Source: Arminella tubonensis (GTDB lineage: Bacteria; Pseudomonadota; Alphaproteobacteria; Rhizobiales; Rhizobiaceae). From it: a stretch of DNA of 57,073 bases. The translations under genes and the position numbers were made by a program. This document shows, piece after piece, positions 25,320 through 33,491 of the stretch. How positions within the stretch are numbered: the stretch's first letter is position 1; each line of letters opens with the position of its first letter. The stretch is from the NCBI RefSeq assembly GCF_003240585.1, contig NZ_PCDP01000006.1:1-57073 (forward strand), in the 5' to 3' direction. Under the pieces are notes generated by a model. That model saw only the letters and a program-made list of their open reading frames with translations. It ran no database searches and had not been told where the DNA came from.

Positions 25320-26549
25320 GTGAACCTCGATTTTGTCATCGCCAACGTCCGCATCGCTGCCTCGCCCGAAACCGTCGATATTGGCATTGCCAATGGCAGG
25401 ATCGCCACTATCGGGCGGGCGAATGCCTCTGATGCCCCGCGCGAAGACGGATTGGGCTGCTTTGCCTGCGCAGGTCTGGTAGAGTCACATATCCATCTCG
25501 ACAAGGCCGGAATCCTCGGACGATGTTCGATCTGCGAGGGTACGCTGGCCGAGGCAGTGCGCGAGACCGCCAGGGCGAAGGCCGGCTTTACCGTTGAGGA
25601 TGTCTATATCAGGGCTGCAAAGGTGCTCGAAAGCGCGCTCCTCCAGGGGACGACGGCGCTGAGGACATTCGTCGAGATCGACCCCCGCGCCGGCTTCCGT
25701 TCGTTCGAGGCGATCCTGCAGCTGAAAAAGGACTATGCCTGGGCGATCGATATCGACATCTGCGCCTTTGCGCAGGAGGGGTTGACCCAGGAGCCGGAAA
25801 CCGAGGCAATGCTGGCCAGGGCACTGATCGAAGGTGCAGATCTCGTCGGCGGCTGCCCCTATACCGATCCTGATCCGCAAGAGCACATCAAACGAATTTT
25901 CGACCTCGCCGAGCGGCATGGGACTTCGGTCGACTTCCATCTCGATTTCGATCTCGATCCCTTGAAGTCGGATCTGCCCATTGTCATCGCGCAGACGAAA
26001 AGGCGAAACTACGGTGGCCGGGTTTCTGTCGGTCATGTCACGAAGCTTTCAGCCCTGCCGCCACGAGACGTCGAACTCGTGGCGAGCCAGCTGGCGGATG
26101 CGGGAGTTGCGCTGACGGTGTTGCCGGCAACCGATCTTTTCCTCAACGGCCGCGACCGCGACCATCTCGTGCCGCGCGGCATAGCCCCTGCCCTCGCCCT
26201 GGCAGGGCAAGGCATTACAACGTCGATCGCCACCAACAATGTGCTGAACCCGTTCACGCCCTATGGAGACGCGTCGTTAATCCGCATGGCTAATCTTTTT
26301 GCCAACCTAGCGCAGGTTTCGCGGGATGAGGATATGGAAGCCGTCTTCTCCATGGTCAGCGATAGCGCCGCACGGCTGATTGGCCGAAGCTACGGCCTGA
26401 AGGCCGGCATGTCCGCCGACATCGTGCTTTTCGACGCACCGGACGCAGCAACCGCTGTGAGGGAAATCCGACAGCCACTGGCCGGCTGGAAGCGTGGTTG
26501 CAAGACGTTCGAACGTCCGCGCGGAAGATTGCTTCCGCCCGGGCGCTGA
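25320..26549 (+). CDS. Second cytosine-deaminase-like amidohydrolase with Asn in place of the catalytic Asp
   Basis: The most likely start is GTG 25320 (AAGGGA upstream; product begins MNLDFVIANVRIAASPETVD), giving 409 residues; ATG 25272 would add 16. The metal site has HIHLDK, DFHLDFDLD and SVGHVTKLS. The position filled by Asp in the neighbouring paralogue (GSDNIRDSWWPYGD) reads ATNNVLNPFTPYGD here, so a metal-binding or catalytic Asp is Asn. I infer either a distinct subfamily with changed chemistry or loss of hydrolase activity. It ends 12 bp before the converging DUF1612 gene. Its role with the adjacent amidase is inferred from location only. Confidence 0.83.
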   Translation: MNLDFVIANVRIAASPETVDIGIANGRIATIGRANASDAPREDGLGCFACAGLVESHIHLDKAGILGRCSICEGTLAEAVRETARAKAGFTVEDVYIRAAKVLESALLQGTTALRTFVEIDPRAGFRSFEAILQLKKDYAWAIDIDICAFAQEGLTQEPETEAMLARALIEGADLVGGCPYTDPDPQEHIKRIFDLAERHGTSVDFHLDFDLDPLKSDLPIVIAQTKRRNYGGRVSVGHVTKLSALPPRDVELVASQLADAGVALTVLPATDLFLNGRDRDHLVPRGIAPALALAGQGITTSIATNNVLNPFTPYGDASLIRMANLFANLAQVSRDEDMEAVFSMVSDSAARLIGRSYGLKAGMSADIVLFDAPDAATAVREIRQPLAGWKRGCKTFERPRGRLLPPGR

Positions 26550-26561
26550 GGAGTGCCCCGG

Positions 26562-27677
26562 CTAGAGGACGCCCCAGCCGCGATAGCGGCCGCGGCCGGT
26601 CATTTCCCGGACGCCGAGTTCACCGACAAGATTGAGAGCGCCGCGGGATGTGACGCCGACATGGCGGGCGATCATATTGGCCGACACGATGGGCCGAGAC
26701 AGCAGGAAATCGATGACATCAGGCAGGCTGCTGTTAGAGCGACGGTCCTTGAGCCGCAACTCCATCTGGGTCTTGGCGAGCGACAGCCTGTCCAGCTCCT
26801 TGAGCCCGGCATCGGCCGCCTCCGACATTCCTTCGAGGAAGGCGAGCAGACGCGTGATCCGGTCCGGCGAACGTCTTCGCTCGTGGCGAACGGACTTCAG
26901 ACCGACATTCAGGCAAAAGAGATGCGAGGTAACCTTGCCGCGGGCGCGCAGATAAGCGCTGGTCAGCAATCCGCCGAGCCAATGCTGGCGGCGCAGTGGC
27001 TCGATCCGCTCCCAGGCGTCGTAAAGCACCGCCGCGCCAAGCGCCGGCGGCAAAAGATCCGCCTCGCGGATGACGGAGCGCCAGTCACCCAGCCTTTCGC
27101 TCTCGTCCCAGTCCTCATCATGGATCAGCCCGAGAGGATCGGCGTCGATAAAGTTCAGCGGTTTGGCCTGCGGCCCGTGTGCTCCGGCCTGCTCTAGCGC
27201 ACGCTCTGAACGGGCAATCGCCGCGTCGATTTCGGCAAACTCTGCCGTCAGAACGTCGTGTTCCTCTTCTTCAAGGCCGCCCTCCTCTCCGTTCTCCTTA
27301 AGCGGCATGGAGCGTGGCGGGGCAACCTCGCTTGCACCGCCGCGCATCGCCGCGATTCCTTGTGTCGACAAGCCCCAGGCCGCATCGCCTGTCCAAAGCC
27401 GGCGGCGTGCTCGCAGAACCGCGTGGGCGATCGTCAGCTCATGCGTTGGCGCCCGGGCATCCATGTGCGCATCATGCAGCACAAGGTCTTCGATATGAAC
27501 AAGTTCTCCTCCCACCCACAATGCGCCGACGGCGTCGAAGAAATGCCCACGCTCCCGAAATCCTTCACCGACAGCATGCCGCAAAGCCCTCTCGTCGAGC
27601 CGCGCCAGCATGTCTTCTGCCCGCGTCATTGCCGGGAGCAGAGTGTGCAAGTGCAGGTCCTTCAAATCATATCGCAT
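26562..27677 (-). CDS. DUF1612 helix-turn-helix protein (RHE_PE00001 family)
   Basis: The 371-residue protein matches the rhizobial RHE_PE00001/DUF1612 family as I recall it. The N-terminal half has LDERALRHAVGEGFRERGHF and HIEDLVLHDAHMDARAPTHE. An acidic segment (about 128-140, GEEGGLEEEEHD) separates it from the DUF1612 core, and the C-terminus has a winged-helix-like region (LSRPIVSANMIARHVGVTSR, ALNLVGELGVREMTGRGRYR). Genes of this family are common on rhizobial plasmids and are often present in several copies. Function is unknown; DNA binding is suggested by the C-terminal fold. It marks the start of the accessory stretch. Confidence 0.8.
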   Translation of the reverse strand: MRYDLKDLHLHTLLPAMTRAEDMLARLDERALRHAVGEGFRERGHFFDAVGALWVGGELVHIEDLVLHDAHMDARAPTHELTIAHAVLRARRRLWTGDAAWGLSTQGIAAMRGGASEVAPPRSMPLKENGEEGGLEEEEHDVLTAEFAEIDAAIARSERALEQAGAHGPQAKPLNFIDADPLGLIHDEDWDESERLGDWRSVIREADLLPPALGAAVLYDAWERIEPLRRQHWLGGLLTSAYLRARGKVTSHLFCLNVGLKSVRHERRRSPDRITRLLAFLEGMSEAADAGLKELDRLSLAKTQMELRLKDRRSNSSLPDVIDFLLSRPIVSANMIARHVGVTSRGALNLVGELGVREMTGRGRYRGWGVL

Positions 27678-27906
27678 TGGAATCGCTTTGTGCTTCGCCC
27701 GTGCCCGAACCTATCATTGCCCAATGCTTCCAGATAGGTGCGTGCCGCTCCTGCCCGATGCCACTCCGGCCATTGCGGTGAGTTTTATTTGGCTGGGCTT
27801 TCCCGACCCACAAACTGCGGTGCTTTCAAGTTGGCGGGTACGATCACACACTGATACAATAGACGCCGCTTCGAAATGGTCACAGGGAACTAAAGTCTCG
27901 GCGACA

Positions 27907-28041
27907 AACATCGGCAATCAACATCGGCAAAACCGTAGGATGTGGCAACTTTCAAACATCGGCAACCAACATCGGCAACTTCCTTGATTTAAGCCTGCTA
28001 AATCACTAAATATAATAGTGTTTTTGAGATCACAAGATCGG
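27907..28041 (+). repeat. Paired direct repeats upstream of the first Fic gene
   Basis: AACATCGGCAA occurs four times exactly, at 27907-27917, 27920-27930, 27955-27965 and 27968-27978. The copies form two pairs: the start-to-start distance is 13 bp inside each pair and 35 bp between the second and third copy. A fifth, imperfect copy (AAGATCGGCAA, 28030-28040) lies just before the ATG, on the other side of a TATAAT at 28011-28016. The layout looks like operator sites for a protein that binds cooperatively around the Fic promoter. Confidence 0.75.
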
Positions 28042-28047
28042 CAAGAT

Positions 28048-29319
28048 ATGACAGAAGAAGTCCCAACCGGCATTGAGCCCGCTTTTTTCGAACAGAGCAT
28101 CCCGTCCTCGATCTCCGATCTTGTCGTAGAGATACAGGCGGCCTCTGCAAAGCTCGGCCAAGGCCTTCACAACGATGCTGCCTTCGAGTTGTCTGACCTC
28201 GTGAGGGTCATGAACTGCTACTATTCGAACTTGATTGAAGGGCACAATACCCGCCCCAAGGACATCGAGCGAGCACTTGCTGGCGCTGAGATTGATGAAG
28301 CCACTCGTCCCCTGGTTTTGGATGCAAAGGCACATGTAATTGTTCAGCGGGAAATTGACCGCTTGAGTCGAGATGGCGCGTTGCCGCCACCGACATCGTC
28401 CGAGTTCATCGCTTAGGTACATCGTCGTTTTTACGAGGAGATGCCAGAGGAATTTCGGTTCGTTGAAGGCCATGACGGGCCTAAGGTGGAGATCGTTCCC
28501 GGAGCGTTCAGGTCAAAGACCGCAGATGACGTCTCCGTCGGGCGGCATCAGCCCCCCTCCTCTCAATACGTCAAAGCGTTCATGGACTACTTTTCCAAGC
28601 GCTACGCAGTCGCGCAATCTGGCGCGACGAACAAGATCGTAGCCATCGCTGCGGCGCACCACCGCCTTAACTTCATCCACCCCTTCACGGATGGCAACGG
28701 CCGGGTGAGCCGACTGATGTCTCACGCTATGGCCCAGAAAGCGGGTGTGGGCGGGAAAGGACTATGGTCGATCTCGCGTGGCCTGGCCCGTGGTCTTAAG
28801 GACAAGGGCGAATATAAAAGGATGATGGATCATGCCGACCAGCAGCGAATGAGCGATTTAGATGGTCGAGGCAATCTATCTACGAAAGCCCTCCAAGACT
28901 ATTGCGAGTGGTTCTTGTCAGTTGCCCTGGATCAAATTCAGTTTTCCAATGCTGTCTTCGCTTTTGACAAACTTGAGGGCCGGTACCGCAAATTGATCGA
29001 GGATGTTATCGACGACAAGCGTGCCCCGGACGTCATCTCGGCGGCCTTGAAATATGGATCAATAGATCGAGGGGAAATCGGCTTTATCATCAAGTCGCCA
29101 GAGCGGACTGCTCGAAACACATTGAAGGCACTACTCGACCATGGCTTCTTGAAATCGGCTTCACCGAAGACACCTGTGCGCATTGCGTTCCCACTCGATT
29201 ATCGCGAGCGGCTATTCCCCAATCTCTTCACAGATGGAGAGATCGATGTGCCAAAGCCATCAATCCCGTCTGCGCACCAAAGAGGTTGCCGCTCGATCTT
29301 ACTTCAAGCCGCGCCATGA
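28048..29319 (+). pseudogene. Fic-family AMP-transferase split by an in-frame amber codon
   Basis: One continuous frame from ATG 28048 encodes a Fic protein, but codon 123 is TAG (28414-28416), where relatives usually read FIRWxHRxFYE; here it is FIA-stop-VHRRFYEEMPEEF. Before the stop lies the class II inhibitory motif S60-NLI-E64-G65. After it lie the intact catalytic loop HPFTDGNGRVSR (211-222) and a C-terminal winged helix (RNTLKALLDHGFLKS). Fic enzymes transfer AMP from ATP to target proteins, and the inhibitory helix blocks this. A downstream ATG at 28441 could in principle start a product without the inhibitor, though its purine-rich leader is too close to be a good ribosome-binding site. 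Either a pseudogene, an amber-readthrough gene, or a split one. Confidence 0.82.
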
Positions 29320-29658
29320 TGAGGGTGAGGAGTTTCAGAAGCGCATCATTGGTCTCGCGGGATTGCGCAAGTCGATGGGTACGAGGAAAACCTTAGGCGA
29401 GATAGCAGCCCAAGAACTCGCCACGACCGACCCAACTAGAATAGATTGGCGGTCTGTCGAGGACCGGGTTATCGCTGAAAGCATTGGAGAGCACGGCCAA
29501 TCCCGGGCCGCAGTCATTGAAGCGCTTTTTGAATATACAGCCCTGGCGCAGTGTCGCAGGACCAGATGCATGAGATTGAAAAGCGTGTCTTTGCCGCAGC
29601 ACCTACTCTAGTGGCGAAATATAACAAGAGCATCATGGACCGAAAGCCCAAGCGGTAA
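29246..29658 (+). pseudogene. Unrecognised gene overlapping the Fic 3' end, frameshifted
   Basis: An ATG at 29246 with GGAGAG upstream opens a frame (MCQSHQSRLRTKEVAARSYF) that overlaps the end of the Fic gene by 74 bp. It has good coding character through RIDWRSVEDRVIAESIGEHG and AAVIEALFEY, then becomes low-quality and ends at 29611. Shifting frame at about 29537-29541 continues plausibly as SPGAVSQDQMHEIEKRVFAA and ends in DRKPKR at a TAA (29656-29658), as though two bases had been gained. I do not recognise the family. The overlap suggests translational coupling with the Fic gene in the ancestor. Confidence 0.5.
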
Positions 29659-30014
29659 AGTCAGCTATTAATTGAGCACTGCAACAGCTCAAGGCAGTTC
29701 GGCATCCAGGCTATCCATCGCTCGATCCGGAGTCGACCGCCTCGGCGGCGCTTATATTTCGATGTCGTTGCTAGGTTGGCGTGGCTTAGAAGCTTTTGGA
29801 CTACTTTCAGGTTCCGCGTCCGTCGAAGTACCTTCGTGGCGGTTCAGAAAACCAGTTCGGCGGCAGCCGTTGCCTCGCCATCACCTCCGGAGGGCTTGCG
29901 TGCAAGCATCTATCTACCACGTGGTCGGGAAGAGGCAACCACCTGTTCCCGGCAGCAAACGGCCCCCAAGAGCGCATATACAATTTTTTGAGCCATCCTC
30001 TTGAAACTGAAAAA
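29659..30014. other. Intergenic region without a recognised gene
   Basis: Open frames of 70-120 codons exist on both strands but none has a ribosome-binding site, known motif or coherent codon use. The stretch appears to be non-coding or decayed accessory DNA. Confidence 0.4.
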
Positions 30015-30117
30015 GCGGCTTCCAAAATCGATAGTGCGGTCGCTCATCGAGGCCCGCCATCCCTTCGAGAAAGTCTCGAAGGCGTTGTAACCATGTTGCT
30101 TCAAGGAGGATATGGCT
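30015..30117 (+). promoter_or_regulatory. ROSE-type RNA thermometer leader of hsp20
   Basis: The leader ends in TTGCTTCAAGGAGGAT (30096-30111), matching the conserved 3' part of ROSE elements in which UUGCU pairs with the Shine-Dalgarno sequence. CCAT (30091-30094) and ATGG (30112-30115) close this hairpin. An upstream stem of nine pairs, CCTTCGAGA (30062-30070) / TCTCGAAGG (30074-30082), matches the multi-hairpin ROSE layout. In rhizobia such leaders block translation at normal temperature and melt on heat shock. The exact 5' end is not known. Confidence 0.72.
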
Positions 30118-30594
30118 ATGGCAACATCTTACGACTACACCCCGCTGTTTCGATCCAGCGTTGGATTTGATCGAATTTTCAATCTTCTGGAAACTGCACA
30201 GCGAGGCCGCCCCACCAGCGACTGGCCACCCTACGACATTTTCAAGACTGGCGATGATGCCTACCGCATCACGCTTGCAGTCGCGGGCTTTTCGCTGGAT
30301 GACCTAAGCCTCACCTTTCAATCCAACTTGCTGACGGTTTCTGGTAACAAAGGCGACGCACAGCCGGAAGGCTACTTACATCGCGGCATCGCGGGTCGCC
30401 CGTTCGAACATCGCTTCGAACTTGCCGATCATGTGCGGGTGACAGGTGCCAGTATGGCGAACGGCCTCCTATCCATTGATCTTGTCCGGGAAATCCCGGA
30501 GGCTATGAAGCCACGCAAAATAGAAATCCAGGCTGAGGCGTCGGATCCGAGTGCCGAACAGCTGGCCCAGATTGAGGGCCAAAAGGTTGCTTGA
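30118..30594 (+). CDS. Small heat-shock protein, Hsp20/alpha-crystallin family (IbpA-like)
   Basis: ATG 30118 lies eight bases after the AGGAGG site, whereas the in-frame ATG at 30112 is only two bases away; the former gives 158 residues. The N-terminus (MATSYDYTPLFRSSVGFDRI) is of the rhizobial class A type. The alpha-crystallin domain (about 35-130) includes YDIFKTGDDAYRITLAVAGF and the conserved GRPFEHRFELADHVRV followed by ANGLLSIDL. These chaperones hold unfolded proteins for refolding by DnaK. The usual I-x-I/V tail motif is represented by KIEIQ. Translation is probably controlled by the ROSE leader immediately upstream. Confidence 0.92.
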   Translation: MATSYDYTPLFRSSVGFDRIFNLLETAQRGRPTSDWPPYDIFKTGDDAYRITLAVAGFSLDDLSLTFQSNLLTVSGNKGDAQPEGYLHRGIAGRPFEHRFELADHVRVTGASMANGLLSIDLVREIPEAMKPRKIEIQAEASDPSAEQLAQIEGQKVA

Positions 30595-30669
30595 TTGATT
30601 GGCTCGATGAGCAGGGTGCCGACGCTCGGTGCCCTGCTACCAGCCATTGCGCTAAACAGGGAGAGCTAA

Positions 30670-30969
30670 ATGAAACTTGGAATGTTTAAGACCCCAGTGA
30701 GGGTTTTGATTGGCCTTGGATACCCATCGGAAGTAGGCTCCGTTATCGAGGCCTACCGGCTTCTTGAAAACTGGCCCGTTTCGGGTCGCGACGCGGCCCA
30801 CTCCGTTGCTCTGAAAGCATGCAGAGCAGCCTTAAAAGGGGAAATAGAAACAGAGACCGTCCGAGGATTGTTTGCAGCCTTCGCGGATCGTCATGACATG
30901 CTTGCCCACAATCCGGGATTAGTCCCGGCTGTGGGCGGCCGACAAAACAGCGGGCCTCATATTCGGTAA
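30670..30969 (+). CDS. DUF982 domain protein
   Basis: The 99-residue protein has the rhizobial DUF982 pattern: PVRVLIGLGYPSEVGSVIEA, LLENWPVSGRD, then VALKACRAALKGEIETETVR and a final FAAFADRHDMLA. DUF982 proteins are small, cytoplasmic, restricted mainly to Rhizobiales and often present in many copies; their function is unknown. A GGGAGAG sequence precedes the ATG at 30670. It lies 75 bp downstream of hsp20 in the same direction and may be co-expressed. Confidence 0.85.
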   Translation: MKLGMFKTPVRVLIGLGYPSEVGSVIEAYRLLENWPVSGRDAAHSVALKACRAALKGEIETETVRGLFAAFADRHDMLAHNPGLVPAVGGRQNSGPHIR

Positions 30970-31780
30970 GGCGCCCGTCGGGGTTTTGAAGCGAGATGAG
31001 GCGGTTAGTTGTCACGTGGAGCGGCGAGAGTGGCGTCACCGTGGAAGAGATGATGCGTAACGGCCGCATAACCGCCGTTACGTAGCCTCTGTGACCAAAA
31101 GCATTAGCCGCGCAGTCTTAGGCAGCCCTTTCGCATAAATCTGAACTGCCGTATTCTAACGCGCTGAGTGCGGCCTCGATTTTTGGAGGGGCCGGAGACC
31201 GTAGCCCAGGTCACGCAGCTACTGGGCTACGGTTTCAACTTCGCCGACCAAGCCGCCTCATCCGACAAGAAGACCGGTGGCGAACTCGCCGCGGAGGGCT
31301 CGATGGGCTAACTCATTGTAAGGATTGACTGACCAAACCACAGAGCTTAGGTGGTGTCACGGTTTACTTTGCCCGGACGGGCCAGACCAGGCGCTCGAGT
31401 TCCCCCAAACTACAACGGCGTCTGGTCTCTTTTCCTCTGCGTGCGGGAAATGAGGCACAATCATCAGCCATATTTTCTCGATTTACCATTTGGCTGCCAA
31501 GCTGGCTTGGACTTGCTGTATGGACTCCCTGGCTTCCTCCTGGTTGAGTAAAACACCTGGTCAATAAAGCTTTAGGTGGAGGTAGGTGGATGGCGTATTG
31601 CCAGCAGTTCTTGTCGGCGCCTTTCTGTTCTGAAGAAATTGGTGAGAGCCTGGGCTGCGAGCACTCTTCGGAAGTCAATTGTGATATGAATTTCAGCTGT
31701 TGCCGAAGCTTCAGGAATTGATATCAGTGGATTCATATTCTCGATGAGTAAGAAGGAGTACGGGCACGGCAACCGCCGAT
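30970..31780. other. Gene-poor stretch in the mosaic region
   Basis: No complete gene is recognised. A 42-codon open frame at about 31183-31311 (ends AEGSMG) has plausible codon use but no start with ribosome-binding site and no known relative. The surroundings are consistent with decayed accessory DNA between DUF982 and the aldo/keto reductase remnant. Confidence 0.4.
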
Positions 31781-31905
31781 ATGCTTCGCTACAAGAGGAT
31801 CTCTCTTGTCCACGGATCGGGTGAGATTCCAGCCGTCGGGTTTGGCACGCTGATCCCCGATCCCCGCGCTACGAAACAGGCTGTCCAGGCCGCACTGGAA
31901 GTAGC
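31781..31905 (+). pseudogene. N-terminal fragment of a second aldo/keto reductase
   Basis: The frame reads LVHGSGEIPAVGFGTLIPDP followed by RATKQAVQAALEV, the beta-1/alpha-1 start of a classical aldo/keto reductase. After Val at about 31902 the similarity stops abruptly, where the family would continue with a GFRHxDxAxxY segment. The rest of the gene is missing, so this is a truncated relic next to rsgA. Confidence 0.72.
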
Positions 31906-31995
31906 TCACCTCCACTGTCTACCGATGGAACCGCCTTATTTCAATTCAACGGAAAGCCTGCCCATGTACACGTCGCCAACTTCTCGTATCAAACT

Positions 31996-33018
31996 TTGAC
32001 CGATTTCAACAAAGCCCCATCGCTTGAGATGCTTGGCTGGTCCGATTTCTTTGCCGCTCAGATTGAGCCAAGCGAAACAGATCTCGCACCCAGGCGAGTT
32101 GCCTCCGTCCATCGTGCACGCATCGAGGGGATCGATGCCACAGGACCAATGGAACTTGGACTTCCTCCAAATTCCAACACCGCTGACTTTGCGGTAGGCG
32201 ATTGGGTTCTGGCGGACCCCTTTTCCGACATGTTTGTCCGCCGTCTCGACCGAAAGACCGTGCTGCAGCGGCGGACCGAAGGCAGAAACGGCCAGCAACT
32301 TGCTGCAGCCAACGTCGATACTCTGTTTATCGTCACTTCCTGCAATGCGGATTTCAACCCTGGAAGGCTCGAACGCTACCTCATCATGGCCACTCAGGCG
32401 GGGACCAATCCCGTGATCGTGCTAACCAAAGCCGACACTATCGCCGATGCAAACTCATTTGAGCAGCAAGCCATGGCGTTGCAACGTGGCTTGCCAGTCG
32501 TTGTGTTGAACGCGCGGTCGGCGGATGCAATGTCTGCGTTGAGCCCTTGGTGCCGGGCCGGGCAAACTGTGGCTTTGGTGGGATCCTCGGGCGTCGGAAA
32601 ATCGACACTTGTCAATACTTTGGCGGGGCCTGCGGCCGAAACGATACAAAAGACCGGAAGCATCCGCGAACATGATGCCAAAGGCCGTCACACCACAACG
32701 GCTCGATCACTTCATGCGATCGCTGGCGGCGGTTGGGTTATCGATACACCAGGAATAAGAACGCTCTACGTAAGCGATGTTACCGACGGAATCGACACGC
32801 TGTTTAGTGAAATCACCGATCTGGCTCCGCTTTGTCGATTTCGCGATTGTACCCACGCCCACGAACCGGGCTGCGCCGTGCAGGCGGCTATCGCCACGGG
32901 CGAACTGGCTGCCGATCGTCTGGAGCGCTGGCGCCACCTGCTTGCAGAAAATCGCGACCGGACGCCGGTGAGTAGCGGCCCGCGTGGCAACAAGATCGTC
33001 CGCAAGAATAAGTATTGA
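31996..33018 (+). CDS. rsgA: Ribosome small-subunit-dependent GTPase A
   Basis: The 340-residue protein has the circularly permuted GTPase order of RsgA: an OB-fold (about 30-85), then the G4 motif VLTKADT, G1/Walker A GSSGVGKSTLVNTL and G3 DTPGIR, followed by the zinc-binding CRFRDCTHAHEPGC (C-x4-C-x-H-x5-C). RsgA binds the 30S subunit late in assembly and hydrolyses GTP. TTG 31996 is the first plausible start (product begins MTDFNKAPSLEMLGWSDFFA); ATG 32029 would cut into the conserved N-terminus, and no strong ribosome-binding site is visible. It sits alone amid accessory debris; whether it is the only copy in the genome cannot be judged. Confidence 0.93.
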   Translation: MTDFNKAPSLEMLGWSDFFAAQIEPSETDLAPRRVASVHRARIEGIDATGPMELGLPPNSNTADFAVGDWVLADPFSDMFVRRLDRKTVLQRRTEGRNGQQLAAANVDTLFIVTSCNADFNPGRLERYLIMATQAGTNPVIVLTKADTIADANSFEQQAMALQRGLPVVVLNARSADAMSALSPWCRAGQTVALVGSSGVGKSTLVNTLAGPAAETIQKTGSIREHDAKGRHTTTARSLHAIAGGGWVIDTPGIRTLYVSDVTDGIDTLFSEITDLAPLCRFRDCTHAHEPGCAVQAAIATGELAADRLERWRHLLAENRDRTPVSSGPRGNKIVRKNKY

Positions 33019-33280
33019 ACGGACCGCCACAAGACGCCACCCCGACAGACCGCCAGGTGGCCTAAAGCCTTTGAGGGAACGGCTTGAGACAAAGCTGGCT
33101 CTGGAATCGCCTAAACGTCTGCCTCAGGCATCTCGTGATAGCCCGATCCGCTCGCCATTGGGATCAATGTCGGCCGGGGTGACGTTCCGCCGGGGATGCG
33201 CACGGCAGCTATGCAAGAGAAGACGAACTGGGAACGCCGACGGCGAAACGGTGACCAGACGGTCTCCGGCATGAAGCACA

Positions 33281-33312
33281 AAAACAAAAACGCCCGCTTC
33301 ATGAGCGGGCGT
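33281..33312 (-). terminator. Rho-independent terminator of the DUF1127 gene
   Basis: Read on the minus strand, AGCGGGCGT-type arms (33312-33304 and 33298-33290, nine pairs, five-base loop) are followed by TTTTGTTTTTG. It lies 33 bp after the DUF1127 stop codon. Confidence 0.85.
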
Positions 33313-33344
33313 CGTGCAATATTAGGCGGTGCCGTCTGGCGCGA

Positions 33345-33491
33345 CTAGCGAGAAACCGATGCGCGGGCAACGCTGCGGATATCGGCGCGGTCGATGCCAA
33401 GGTCCTGCAATTCGCGGCTGGACATGCGGCCAAGTTCGGTAACGGTCTGACGGAACTTGCGCCAGTTATTGAAAGAGCGTGCTACGTTCAT
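33345..33491 (-). CDS. DUF1127 small Arg-rich protein, 48 residues
   Basis: The translation begins MNVARSFNNWRKFRQTVTEL and continues with RMSSRELQDLGIDRADI, the standard DUF1127/YjiS-like sequence with conserved WRKFRQT and ELxDxGIxRxDI. ATG 33491 is preceded by AAAGGGG. Short rhizobial DUF1127 proteins have been connected with phosphate and carbon metabolism and RNA turnover; the specific role here is unknown. It is a single-gene unit with its own terminator. Confidence 0.88.
   Translation of the reverse strand: MNVARSFNNWRKFRQTVTELGRMSSRELQDLGIDRADIRSVARASVSR

Noticed and set aside
29672..30004. Hypothetical proteins between the broken Fic unit and hsp20
   Set aside because: No start with ribosome-binding site, no coherent codon use, and several alternative frames are equally open.
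31183..31311. Short plus-strand gene ending AEGSMG
   Set aside because: No start codon with ribosome-binding site and no recognised relative; left as part of the gene-poor stretch.
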